A stretch of DNA of 64,000 nucleotides from CBDDFS01 sp965227255 (GTDB lineage Bacteria; Bacteroidota; Bacteroidia; Flavobacteriales_E; Vicingaceae). Below are positions 1 through 8,381 of the stretch, one piece after another. Within the stretch, counting starts at the first letter, position 1, and every line of letters starts with the position of its first letter. Made by a program: the position numbers and the translations under genes. The notes below the pieces were generated by a model that saw only the letters and a program-made list of their open reading frames with translations, was not told the DNA's origin and did not search any database. The DNA is taken from the NCBI GenBank assembly GCA_965227255.1, contig CBDDFS010000002.1, positions 1,054,001-1,118,000 of the forward strand, read 5' to 3'.

Positions 1-1
1 T

Positions 2-652
2 ACGGCTCAGGCCATCGGTGCCGACTATCATTACTCGGATGGTTCTTCGAAAAAGGCAGGAACCATTGGACATTTTGGAACCACTTCTTTTTTCCCATCA
101 AAGAATTTGGGGTGTTACGGTGATGGTGGTGCTTTATTCACAAACGACGATGATCTTGCAGAGCGCACTCGCGCTATTGTGAATCATGGTATGAAGGTTA
201 GATATTATCACGATGACATTGGTGTCAATTCAAGACTTGACAGCATCCAGGCTGCAGTTCTCAGGGCTAAGCTGCCTCATTTGGACGCCTATATATCGGC
301 CAGACAAAGTGCCGCTGAGTTCTATGACAATAAATTTGGTGGATCTGAATTCCTGGAAATTCCCGGAAGAGCAGACTACTCGAGCCACGTCTTTCATCAA
401 TACACGCTTAAGACAAATGGTATTGACAGATTTGAATTACAAAAGTACTTAGGGGATAAAAATATTCCGGCCATGGTTTACTATCCGGTACCTCTTCATA
501 AGCAAAAAGCTTACGAACGTCCTGAGTTCTCAGATGAGCAGTATCCGGTAACAATGGACCTTTGCTCCAGAGTAATTTCTTTACCGATGCATACAGAGCT
601 CGATGAAGAACAGCTTAACTATATCGCTGATAGCGTTTTATCTTTTAAATAG
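2..652 (+). CDS. DegT/DnrJ/EryC1-family PLP aminotransferase, 5'-truncated
   Basis: The gene is open from base 2 and its start lies left of the window; about 216 residues are visible. The segment SFFPSKNLGCYGDGGA carries the Lys that forms the Schiff base with PLP in this family. The C-terminal half (sugar-binding fold, ending LSFK) is complete. Family members transaminate keto-sugar nucleotides. With WbpD-, WbpB- and WbpA-like genes downstream, the best inference is a WbpE-type enzyme that aminates UDP-3-keto-GlcNAcA with glutamate as donor. It is first in the visible operon, 13 nt before ugd. The family call is firm; the substrate is inferred from context. Confidence 0.9.
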   Translation, partial: TAQAIGADYHYSDGSSKKAGTIGHFGTTSFFPSKNLGCYGDGGALFTNDDDLAERTRAIVNHGMKVRYYHDDIGVNSRLDSIQAAVLRAKLPHLDAYISARQSAAEFYDNKFGGSEFLEIPGRADYSSHVFHQYTLKTNGIDRFELQKYLGDKNIPAMVYYPVPLHKQKAYERPEFSDEQYPVTMDLCSRVISLPMHTELDEEQLNYIADSVLSFK

Positions 653-665
653 TATCAATTAAGAA

Positions 666-1979
666 ATGAAAATTGCCGTAGTTGGAACGGGCTATGTTGG
701 TTTGGTAACCGGTACCTGTTTGGCAGAGACTGGTAACACTGTAACATGTGTTGACATCGACGAGAAAAAAGTAGAGATGATGAAAAATGGCAAAGTGCCA
801 ATTTACGAGCCTCATCTCGATGTGCTTTTTGAACGGAATATCAAACACGACCGACTTCACTTTACAACAGATCTGGCGGAAGCCATAAAAGATGCTAAGA
901 TCATATTCCTGGCCCTGCCAACACCTCCGGGTGAAGACGGTTCTGCAGATCTGAGTTATGTGTTGAGTGCAGCGAAAGATATCGCGAAACTACTTACTGA
1001 ATATACAGTGATCGTCGACAAAAGCACTGTACCTGTTGGAACAGCCGATAAGGTGACAGCGGTGATCAAACATGAAACTGATATTGAATTTGATGTTGTA
1101 TCGAATCCGGAATTCTTAAGAGAAGGTTTTGCGGTTGATGATTTTCTCAAACCCGACAGAGTTGTTATTGGAACGTCATCAGAAAAGGCCAGAGATATCA
1201 TGGAGGAGTTGTACAAGCCATATGTGAGACAGGGAAATCCGATCATTTTCATGGATGAAAAATCGGCTGAACTTACCAAGTATGCCGCGAATTCATTCCT
1301 TGCAACGAAGATTACATTCATGAATGAGGTTGCAAACTTCTGTGAACTTGTTGGGGCTGATGTGGATCAGGTCAGAATTGGAATAGGTGCTGACAGCAGG
1401 ATAGGAAAGAGATTCTTGTTTCCTGGTATAGGATATGGCGGAAGTTGTTTTCCTAAGGATGTTCAGGCCCTCGTTAAATCGGGCAATGAGAATGATTTTG
1501 AATTCAGATTGCTGAATGCCGTGATGGATATCAACGAAAAACAAAAGAAAGTGATTCTTCCAAAGATGAAGAACAGATTTGGTTCTCTCGATGGCAAGAA
1601 AATTGCTCTTTGGGGATTGTCTTTCAAACCGGATACCGATGATATCAGAGAGGCTCCGGCTCTTCAGCTCATTGACAATTTATTGTCAGAAGGCGCAAGC
1701 GTCACAGCATATGACCCGGAAGCAATGGATAATGTAAGGAATCTGATAGGAGATAAAATCACCTATGGTGATAATGAATATGATGTGCTGGAAGATGCAG
1801 ATTGTTTGCTCATCGCTACCGAATGGTCAGAATTCAGGACACCGGATTTTGAAAGAATGAAGGAGCTATTATCGGGAAGAATCATTTTTGACGGAAGGAA
1901 TCTATACGATATAGACCACATGGAAAAGGAGGGCTTTGAATATTATAGTATTGGAAGGAAAGCCATAAACTCACACTGA
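666..1979 (+). CDS. ugd: UDP-glucose 6-dehydrogenase
   Basis: A 437-residue UDP-glucose/GDP-mannose dehydrogenase that makes UDP-glucuronate by two successive NAD+-dependent oxidations. Visible features are the N-terminal Rossmann motif GTGYVG (residues 7-12), the central dimerisation domain, and the catalytic motif GYGGSCFPKD with Cys261. The C-terminal UDP-binding domain contains the characteristic FKPDTDDIREAPA. Length is normal. Its stop overlaps the next ATG (TGATG at 1977-1981), so it is probably translationally coupled to the UDP-glucuronate decarboxylase that uses its product. A second, WbpA-type dehydrogenase lies downstream; this one is the glucose-type member. Confidence 0.95.
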   Translation: MKIAVVGTGYVGLVTGTCLAETGNTVTCVDIDEKKVEMMKNGKVPIYEPHLDVLFERNIKHDRLHFTTDLAEAIKDAKIIFLALPTPPGEDGSADLSYVLSAAKDIAKLLTEYTVIVDKSTVPVGTADKVTAVIKHETDIEFDVVSNPEFLREGFAVDDFLKPDRVVIGTSSEKARDIMEELYKPYVRQGNPIIFMDEKSAELTKYAANSFLATKITFMNEVANFCELVGADVDQVRIGIGADSRIGKRFLFPGIGYGGSCFPKDVQALVKSGNENDFEFRLLNAVMDINEKQKKVILPKMKNRFGSLDGKKIALWGLSFKPDTDDIREAPALQLIDNLLSEGASVTAYDPEAMDNVRNLIGDKITYGDNEYDVLEDADCLLIATEWSEFRTPDFERMKELLSGRIIFDGRNLYDIDHMEKEGFEYYSIGRKAINSH

Positions 1980-2965
1980 TGAAACGTGTATTAATAACAG
2001 GAGCAGCCGGATTCTTAGGGTCACATCTTTGTGACAGATTCATGCGTGAAGGTTACTATGTGATCGGCATGGACAATCTGATCACCGGTTCACTGAAGAA
2101 TATAGAACACCTTTTTCCACTGGAAAATTTTGAATTCTATCACCACGATGTATCGAATTACGTTCATGTATCCGGAGAACTTGATTACATTCTTCATTTC
2201 GCTTCACCTGCAAGTCCGATTGATTACCTGAAAATCCCGATTCAGACCCTCAAAGTAGGTTCCCTGGGCACGCATAATCTTCTTGGCCTGGCTAAGGCCA
2301 AAAATTCGAGAATTATGGTTGCTTCAACCTCGGAGGTTTATGGTGACCCTTTGGTTCATCCACAGACGGAAGATTATTTTGGGAATGTAAATCCAATTGG
2401 ACCACGAGGTGTTTACGATGAGGCAAAGAGATTTCAGGAGGCCATTACAATGGCATACAATAGGTTTCATGAAGTAGATACGGCCATTGTTCGAATCTTC
2501 AATACCTATGGTCCGAGAATGAGACTCAATGACGGACGAGTTTTGCCGGCATTTATTGGTCAGGCTTTACGAGGAGAACAACTCACGGTATTCGGTGATG
2601 GAAGTCAAACCAGATCATTCTGTTATGTCGACGACCTTGTTGAAGGAATTTACAGATTGTTGATGTCTGACTATCATTATCCCGTTAATGTGGGTAATCC
2701 GAATGAGATCACAATCAAGGATTTCGCCGAGGAGGTTCTCAAGCTTACAGGTAAAGACGTTGGCATTACTTACAAAGAATTACCAGAAAACGATCCACTG
2801 CAAAGACAACCTGAAATCACCAAGGCCAGGGAATTGCTCGGTTGGGAACCAAAGGTGGACAGGGCCGAAGGTTTGAAAATCACATATGAGTATTTTCAAT
2901 CCTTGACAGAAGAGGAATTGAATAAAAAAGAACATTTTTCTTTCGATAAATACATCAAAAGATAG
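1979..2965 (+). CDS. UDP-glucuronate decarboxylase (UDP-xylose synthase, SDR family)
   Basis: A 328-residue extended short-chain dehydrogenase. It has the N-terminal TGAAGFLGSHL dinucleotide motif and the ASTSEVYGDP segment. The catalytic Tyr-Lys pair is in GVYDEAKRFQE, and the NTYGPRM segment of UDP-xylose synthases is present. The family oxidises UDP-GlcA at C4, decarboxylates it and reduces it to UDP-xylose. Direct coupling to ugd supports this substrate. The acyltransferase gene starts on the very next base. An alternative would be a related nucleotide-sugar epimerase, but the YDEAKR motif favours UXS. Confidence 0.88.
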   Translation: MKRVLITGAAGFLGSHLCDRFMREGYYVIGMDNLITGSLKNIEHLFPLENFEFYHHDVSNYVHVSGELDYILHFASPASPIDYLKIPIQTLKVGSLGTHNLLGLAKAKNSRIMVASTSEVYGDPLVHPQTEDYFGNVNPIGPRGVYDEAKRFQEAITMAYNRFHEVDTAIVRIFNTYGPRMRLNDGRVLPAFIGQALRGEQLTVFGDGSQTRSFCYVDDLVEGIYRLLMSDYHYPVNVGNPNEITIKDFAEEVLKLTGKDVGITYKELPENDPLQRQPEITKARELLGWEPKVDRAEGLKITYEYFQSLTEEELNKKEHFSFDKYIKR

Positions 2966-3538
2966 ATGGATTATTTCGCACATGAAACAGCCGTCATCGA
3001 TGAAGGGGCGGTAATTGGGGAAGGATGCAAAATCTGGCATTTCAGTCATGTTATGCCTGATGCAGTTCTTGGTGAGAAATGTAACCTTGGTCAAAATGTG
3101 GTTGTTTCACCGGGTGTTAAACTCGGTAGGAATGTCAAGGTTCAGAACAATGTTTCAATATACACCGGCGTGAATTGTGAAGATGATGTATTTCTTGGTC
3201 CGTCCATGGTATTCACCAACATCGTAAATCCGAGAAGTGCCATCGTTAGAAGAGATCAGTATGTTGAAACCCTTGTCAGAAAGGGGGCATCTATTGGAGC
3301 AAATGCCACTGTCATTTGTGGTAATACGATCGGAGAATATTCATTGATTGGAGCAGGGGCCGTAATCACCAAGGATGTTAAGCCCTATGCCCTGGTTGTT
3401 GGAAATCCATCAAAACAAATTGGCTGGGTGAGTGAATATGGACATCGCTTGAACTTTGATAACGAAGGTTTGGCGCTTTGTCCAGAAAGTGGAGAAAAGT
3501 ACAGGCTGGAGAATGAAGAAGTTAGAAAACTGACTTAA
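2966..3538 (+). CDS. Hexapeptide-repeat N-acetyltransferase, WbpD/WlbB-like
   Basis: A 190-residue left-handed beta-helix acyltransferase. Hexapeptide turns run from about residue 10 to 150 (for example GEGCKI, GEKCNL, GRNVKV, GANATV, GEYSLI), and the acetyl-CoA-binding GAGAVITKDVKPYALVVGNP is near residue 130. WbpD/WlbB enzymes acetylate the 3-amino group of UDP-GlcNAc(3N)A. The adjacent oxidoreductase and WbpA-like dehydrogenase match that pathway. It abuts the preceding gene with no spacer and is 9 nt from the next. Confidence 0.85.
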   Translation: MDYFAHETAVIDEGAVIGEGCKIWHFSHVMPDAVLGEKCNLGQNVVVSPGVKLGRNVKVQNNVSIYTGVNCEDDVFLGPSMVFTNIVNPRSAIVRRDQYVETLVRKGASIGANATVICGNTIGEYSLIGAGAVITKDVKPYALVVGNPSKQIGWVSEYGHRLNFDNEGLALCPESGEKYRLENEEVRKLT

Positions 3539-3547
3539 TAGGGAGAT

Positions 3548-4582
3548 ATGGAGAAAGTAAAGTTCGCAGTAGTTGGTTGTGGTCATATTGGCAAAAGACA
3601 TGCTGAAATGGTTCTGGGAAATCCGGAAGCCGAGTTGGTAGCACTTGCTGATGTCAGACCCAAAGAAGAATTGGGCATTGAAAAATATGAAGTACCATTC
3701 TTTTCAAGCCTGGATGAAATGATTGCCTCTGATATTGATATTGATGTGATCAACATTTGCACACCGAATGGTATTCACGAAGAGCAATCGATCAAATCGC
3801 TGGAAAGTGGTCACCACGTGGTTTGTGAAAAGCCAATGGCCTTGACCAAAGCCGGAGCTGAGCATATCATTTACAAGGCCCTTCAGGTTCATAAACAGGT
3901 ATTTGCTGTAATGCAGAATCGATACAGTCCACCCTCAGTTTGGCTGAAAGAGATTGTTGATCAGAAATTGATCGGTGAGACTTTTATGGTTGAGGTGAAA
4001 TGCTATTGGAATCGTGATTCAAGGTATTATAAGACAGACGGATGGAAAGGCAATCAGGAAATGGACGGTGGGACATTGTTCACCCAGTTTTCACACTTTG
4101 TCGACATCATGTATTGGCTTTTCGGTGACATTACCAACATTCAGGCACGATTCAATGACTTCACTCACCAGGATTCAACGGATTTCGAAGACTCTGGTTT
4201 TGTAACATTTGATTTCGTGAATGGCGGAATGGGCTCATTGAATTATAGCACGGCCATCTGGGATAAGAACCTTGAAAGCAGCATTACCATTATTGGTAGT
4301 AAGGGCAGTGTTAAAGTGGGTGGTCAATATATGAATGAAGTGGAGTATTGTCATATAGAAGGTTATGAAATGCCGGAATTGAAGGAATCGAATCCACCCA
4401 ATGATTATGGCCCATATAAGGGCTCGGCGGCAAATCATCATTATGTGATAGAGAATGTCGTTGAAACATTAAGAAATGAAAACATTGCTACCACGAACGC
4501 TCTTGAAGGCTTGAAAGTGGTGGATATGATAGAAAGAATTTACGCTCTTAGAGATGAAAAGTATGTATCAAAAAATAGTTGA
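3548..4582 (+). CDS. Gfo/Idh/MocA-family oxidoreductase, WbpB/WlbA-like
   Basis: A 344-residue NAD(P)-dependent sugar oxidoreductase with the N-terminal Rossmann motif VGCGHIGKRHAEM. The cofactor-loop EKPMAL is near residue 97, and the C-terminal beta-sheet domain typical of the family follows. WbpB/WlbA oxidises C3 of UDP-GlcNAcA, providing the ketone that the DegT aminotransferase would aminate. The preceding gene ends 9 nt upstream and the AGGGAG at 3540-3545 is a reasonable ribosome-binding site. Its 3' end overlaps the next gene by 29 nt. The family is certain; the pathway comes from neighbours. Confidence 0.85.
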   Translation: MEKVKFAVVGCGHIGKRHAEMVLGNPEAELVALADVRPKEELGIEKYEVPFFSSLDEMIASDIDIDVINICTPNGIHEEQSIKSLESGHHVVCEKPMALTKAGAEHIIYKALQVHKQVFAVMQNRYSPPSVWLKEIVDQKLIGETFMVEVKCYWNRDSRYYKTDGWKGNQEMDGGTLFTQFSHFVDIMYWLFGDITNIQARFNDFTHQDSTDFEDSGFVTFDFVNGGMGSLNYSTAIWDKNLESSITIIGSKGSVKVGGQYMNEVEYCHIEGYEMPELKESNPPNDYGPYKGSAANHHYVIENVVETLRNENIATTNALEGLKVVDMIERIYALRDEKYVSKNS

Positions 4583-5852
4583 TAAGGAGGCCAAGATTGC
4601 CGTTATAGGTCTAGGTTACGTAGGATTGCCAATTGCTTTGGAATTGGCAAGAAAGGCCAGTGTAATTGGTTTTGATATTTCGGAAGAGAGAATTGAAAGT
4701 ATGAAAAAGGGCATTGATCCAAGCGAGGAACTCGACTCTTCTGCTTTCGATAATGCCGATATCACTTTCTCTTATAATATTGAAGACATAAGGGAAGCTA
4801 ACTTTTATATCGTTGCTGTTCCAACACCTATTGATGAACATAATTTGCCGGATCTGACTCCATTGCTTGGTGCTACACAAACTGTTGGGAAGGTTTTGAA
4901 AAAAGGAGATTATGTGGTTTTTGAATCGACTGTTTATCCGGGTTGTACGGAAGAAGATTGTCTTCCTGTTTTGATGGATGAATCCGGACTTTCTTTTCCG
5001 GAAGATTTTAAGATTGGGTATTCACCTGAACGTATCAATCCGGGTGATAAAGTTCATACCCTAAGTACGGTGGTGAAAGTGGTGTCTGGAAGTGACGAAG
5101 AAGCCCTCGACAATATTGCCAAGGTTTATGAATTGGTTGTTGAAGCTGGGGTGCACAGAGCTTCTTCCATCAAGGTTGCCGAAGCTGCCAAGATCATCGA
5201 AAATACCCAGAGAGATGTCAATATTGCACTGGTTAATGAATTGTCGATCATTTTCAACAGAATGGATATCAATACTTATGAAGTATTGGAAGCAGCCGGA
5301 ACCAAATGGAATTTCCTGAATTTCAGACCCGGTCTGGTTGGTGGACATTGCATTGGTGTTGATCCTTATTATCTGACATACAAAGCCAAGGAATATGGCT
5401 ATCACGCTCAGATCATCAATTCGGGAAGATTTGTAAATGATTCAATGGGTGGCTACATCGCAAAACAGGCCGTAAAAAGGATTGTAAAAGCTGGCAAACA
5501 CCTTAACGAAGCCAGGGTGTTGGTTATGGGTGCAACATTCAAAGAAGATGTCAGCGACATTCGAAATTCCAAAGTTGCAGATGTGGTAAATGAAATGAAG
5601 TCATACAGCACGCATGTTGAAGTCGTTGATCCACACGCCAGTTCATCTGAGCTTGAACATGAATATGGTTTTTCATTGATTGATCAGCCCGGAAAAGATT
5701 ATGATGCTGTCATCGTTGCTGTAAATCATAAAGAGTACAGCGACCTGTCTGAGGATTATTTTAAATCCATTATGAATGAATCTCCCGTTTTAATAGATAT
5801 CAAGGGTATTTATAAGGGCAAGATCAAAGAAATGACATACTGGAGTTTATAA
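4554..5852 (+). CDS. UDP-N-acetylglucosamine 6-dehydrogenase, WbpA-like
   Basis: A 432-residue nucleotide-sugar dehydrogenase. It carries GLGYVGLPIALELA near the N-terminus, PTPIDEHNLPDLTPL, and the catalytic VGGHCIGVDPYYL with Cys266. The HCIGVDPYYLT signature marks the UDP-HexNAc group (WbpA/WbpO/VipA) as opposed to UDP-Glc dehydrogenases. It would supply UDP-GlcNAcA to the WbpB-, WbpE- and WbpD-like enzymes upstream. Translation may start at 4554 or at the Met at 4563, which shortens the overlap with the preceding gene. Its TAA stop overlaps the next ATG by one base. Confidence 0.9.
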   Translation: MKSMYQKIVDKEAKIAVIGLGYVGLPIALELARKASVIGFDISEERIESMKKGIDPSEELDSSAFDNADITFSYNIEDIREANFYIVAVPTPIDEHNLPDLTPLLGATQTVGKVLKKGDYVVFESTVYPGCTEEDCLPVLMDESGLSFPEDFKIGYSPERINPGDKVHTLSTVVKVVSGSDEEALDNIAKVYELVVEAGVHRASSIKVAEAAKIIENTQRDVNIALVNELSIIFNRMDINTYEVLEAAGTKWNFLNFRPGLVGGHCIGVDPYYLTYKAKEYGYHAQIINSGRFVNDSMGGYIAKQAVKRIVKAGKHLNEARVLVMGATFKEDVSDIRNSKVADVVNEMKSYSTHVEVVDPHASSSELEHEYGFSLIDQPGKDYDAVIVAVNHKEYSDLSEDYFKSIMNESPVLIDIKGIYKGKIKEMTYWSL

Positions 5853-6895
5853 TGAACTTACTTGTCACCGGAGGGGCCGGTTTTATTGGATCTCATGTTA
5901 TTCGATTATTGGTGAATAAATACACCAACTATCGCATTATCAATTTCGATAAGCTCACATATGCCGGTAATCTGGAAAACCTGAAAGACTTAGAAGACAA
6001 AGAGAATTACACCTTCGTAAAAGGAGATATATGTGATTTTGATAAAGTCCAGGAGACCTTCAGGGAATTCGATATTAATGGTGTCATTCACCTGGCAGCG
6101 GAATCACATGTGGATCGTTCCATAGTGAATCCGCTTGATTTTATTCAAACCAATATCGTTGGAACATTCAATTTGCTGAATGCAGCGCGAGATTGGTGGA
6201 GGGATAAGTCAGACTGCAAATTTTATCATATTTCAACCGACGAAGTTTTCGGTTCTCTGGATGAAGGTCTCTTCACAGAATCTACGCCCTATGACCCTCG
6301 AAGTCCGTACTCTGCTTCTAAAGCTAGTTCAGATCATATTGCAAGGTCATATTATCATACCTATGATCTGCCTGTGGTGGTTTCAAATTGTTCCAATAAC
6401 TACGGTTCATTCCAGTTTCCTGAAAAATTGATTCCCTTGATGATCAATAACATAAAAAATAGAACGGCTCTGCCGGTCTATGGAAAGGGTGAAAACATTA
6501 GGGATTGGCTTTGGGTCGAAGACCATGCAAGAGCCATAGACATTATTTTTCATAATGGAGTAAATGGCGAAACCTATAATGTAGGTGGAAACAATGAGTG
6601 GCGAAACATTGACCTGATTTATCTGTTGTGCGAGCTTGTGGATGAAAAGCTTGACAGAAGCAAAGGAGAATCAAAGGAGCTTATCACTTTCGTGAAAGAC
6701 AGGGCAGGTCATGATATGAGGTATGCCATTGATTCGAGTAAACTAAATAAAGAACTTGGTTGGTCTCCTTCTTTGGAATTTGAAGAAGGACTTTCGAAAA
6801 CGGTTGACTGGTACCTCGAAAATCAGGAATGGTTGGATCATTTAACTTCTGGATCCTACCAGGAATATTATCAGAAACAATACGAGCAAAGATAA
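5852..6895 (+). CDS. rfbB: dTDP-glucose 4,6-dehydratase
   Basis: A 347-residue extended SDR enzyme that converts dTDP-glucose to dTDP-4-keto-6-deoxyglucose. The RfbB signatures are N-terminal TGGAGFIGSHV, DKLTYAGNLENL, HLAAESHVDRSI, the catalytic STDEVFGSL with the Asp-Glu pair, and SPYSASKASSDH with Tyr and Lys. No rfbA, rfbC or rfbD is visible nearby, so the final 6-deoxysugar is open. It is coupled to the preceding gene (TAATG) and lies one base from the next ATG. Confidence 0.95.
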   Translation: MNLLVTGGAGFIGSHVIRLLVNKYTNYRIINFDKLTYAGNLENLKDLEDKENYTFVKGDICDFDKVQETFREFDINGVIHLAAESHVDRSIVNPLDFIQTNIVGTFNLLNAARDWWRDKSDCKFYHISTDEVFGSLDEGLFTESTPYDPRSPYSASKASSDHIARSYYHTYDLPVVVSNCSNNYGSFQFPEKLIPLMINNIKNRTALPVYGKGENIRDWLWVEDHARAIDIIFHNGVNGETYNVGGNNEWRNIDLIYLLCELVDEKLDRSKGESKELITFVKDRAGHDMRYAIDSSKLNKELGWSPSLEFEEGLSKTVDWYLENQEWLDHLTSGSYQEYYQKQYEQR

Positions 6896-6896
6896 A

Positions 6897-7883
6897 ATGT
6901 ACGATACTGCTTTTCACCCCGGATCATTATCGGAACATTCATTTTTGGTTACAGGTGGCGCCGGTTTCATCGGTTCGAACTTGGTTGAATACCTTGTCAG
7001 GCATGAAGCTGGTAAAATTATGGTGGTTGATAATCTTGCCACTGGAAACCTGGACAACATTCGAGGGTTTATTGAAGAAGGTAAGATTGAATTCTTTGAG
7101 ACCGATATAAACGATTTTGATAAAATTCTGGAATTGTCCAGCGGTATAGACTACTGCCTTCATCAGGCAGCACTGGGCTCTGTTCCAAGATCGATGAAAG
7201 ATCCTTTATCCACCCATAAGGCAAATTCAACCGGTTTTCTATCAATTCTCGATGCATGCAGATTGAATAAGGTGAAGAAATTTGTATATGCATCCTCATC
7301 TTCCGTTTACGGAGATAGCCTGGAATTACCGAAAGTTGAGGAACGGACAGGGAATCCAAAGTCACCATATGCCGTTACAAAAGTCTCAAACGAACAGTAT
7401 GCGAGTTTATACCATAAATTGTATGGAATGCCTGTTGTTGGATTGAGATACTTCAACATATTTGGGCCAAAACAGAATCCTAAAGGTCCATATGCGGCGG
7501 CCATTCCTTTATTTATATTGGAAGCTTTGAATGGAGGTCAACCAATCGTATTTGGTGACGGAGAGCAAAGTCGTGATTTTACCTTCATAGAAAATGCAGT
7601 TCAGGGAAATATGAAGGCAGCATTCTCCAGCGAAAACGCGAATGGACAGGTGTTCAATATTGCCTGTGGTGAAAGGTATTCATTAAATGAAGTGCTCAAG
7701 CAGATTGAAGAGATCACCGAAGTAAAACTGAATATTGATTACAGGGATGAAAGGCCGGGTGATATCCGCGATTCTCATGCGGCAATTGAAAAAGCCAAAT
7801 CTATCTTAGACTACTCACCTCAGGTAAAACTGAAGGAAGGTCTGGAAAAGGCCGTTAAATGGTATAGGGGGAATAGGGAATAG
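6897..7883 (+). CDS. NAD-dependent epimerase, WbpP/TviC-like UDP-HexNAc(A) 4-epimerase
   Basis: A 328-residue extended SDR enzyme with an N-terminal extension of about 18 residues before FLVTGGAGFIGSNL. It has YASSSSVYGDS, the catalytic YAVTK (SPYAVTKVSNEQYA) and FNIFGPKQNP. These are typical of the WbpP/TviC group, which interconverts UDP-GlcNAc and UDP-GalNAc or the uronic forms. It is last in the operon. Its final codons and TAG stop lie inside a tandem GGGAATA array, so the C-terminal residues GNRE are written by the repeat. Confidence 0.85.
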   Translation: MYDTAFHPGSLSEHSFLVTGGAGFIGSNLVEYLVRHEAGKIMVVDNLATGNLDNIRGFIEEGKIEFFETDINDFDKILELSSGIDYCLHQAALGSVPRSMKDPLSTHKANSTGFLSILDACRLNKVKKFVYASSSSVYGDSLELPKVEERTGNPKSPYAVTKVSNEQYASLYHKLYGMPVVGLRYFNIFGPKQNPKGPYAAAIPLFILEALNGGQPIVFGDGEQSRDFTFIENAVQGNMKAAFSSENANGQVFNIACGERYSLNEVLKQIEEITEVKLNIDYRDERPGDIRDSHAAIEKAKSILDYSPQVKLKEGLEKAVKWYRGNRE

Positions 7884-7962
7884 GGAATAGGGAATTTGGA
7901 ATTCGGAATTGTGAATTCGGAATGTGAATTCGGAATGTGATTTCGGAATGTGAATTCGGAAT
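7869..7962. repeat. Heptamer-derived tandem array between convergent genes
   Basis: Three GGGAATA units (7869-7889) are followed by GGGAATT, TGGAATT, CGGAATT and GTGAATT. The array then alternates CGGAATG with 6-nt TGAATT or TGATTT to 7962. The array contains the stop codon of the upstream epimerase gene (7881-7883) and fills the space to the convergent SnoaL-like gene. GAATTC palindromes recur and could pair in RNA. It has no unique spacers, so it is not CRISPR. It belongs with the heptamer arrays at 16345, 20670, 21147, 26001, 26070 and 38330. Confidence 0.85.
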
Positions 7963-7966
7963 TTTA

Positions 7967-8380
7967 TTATTCAGGAATGAAATACCATGCTCTGTAGATG
8001 GCGCCCTGCTTGATCTGGTAAACACCGAGTGATCTGGCACTTTTTCTATTTCCTTCTTCGCCCCAGGAAACTTCTTCCTCGAAACTGATCATTTCTCCAC
8101 TTTGAAATGATGAAATGATTTTACTCTGAACGTTCGGTGTGCTTTCAAAATATTCGGTCATTGCTTTTCGAAAGGCATCTTTTCCTCTTATTTCTTCAAC
8201 CAGCGAGTCTGCCATCACGTAGTAATAAACCATGTCATCTGATACACCATTCGTCATACCCTCAACATCGTGTTCATTGAAGAAGATCATTTGGCTCACG
8301 AATGCCTCCTCAACCAAACTTTCCTGACTAAAACATAAGCGTGGAAAGATCAGAAGGACAAAAAACAGAATCCTTTTCAT
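7967..8380 (-). CDS. Secreted SnoaL/NTF2-like protein
   Basis: About 137 residues. An N-terminal signal peptide (KRILFFVLLIFPRLCFSQ) is followed by an alpha+beta domain resembling the SnoaL/NTF2 fold: helical start, VEGMTNGVSDDMVYYYVMADS, FRKAMTEYFES, and a C-terminal sheet ending YRAWYFIPE. The ATG at 8380 lies one base after the xth stop; an in-frame ATG at 8392 would overlap xth by 11 nt. It ends the BI-1/fabD/xth operon. No catalytic function can be assigned. Confidence 0.7.
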   Translation of the reverse strand: MKRILFFVLLIFPRLCFSQESLVEEAFVSQMIFFNEHDVEGMTNGVSDDMVYYYVMADSLVEEIRGKDAFRKAMTEYFESTPNVQSKIISSFQSGEMISFEEEVSWGEEGNRKSARSLGVYQIKQGAIYRAWYFIPE

Positions 8381-8381
8381 T

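Noticed and set aside
6829..7110. 93-residue plus-strand frame across the rfbB-epimerase junction
   Set aside because: It overlaps both conserved genes in another frame and has no family resemblance.
7869..7962. Possible CRISPR array
   Set aside because: Units are 6-7 nt or 13 nt and contiguous, with no spacers and no cas genes nearby.
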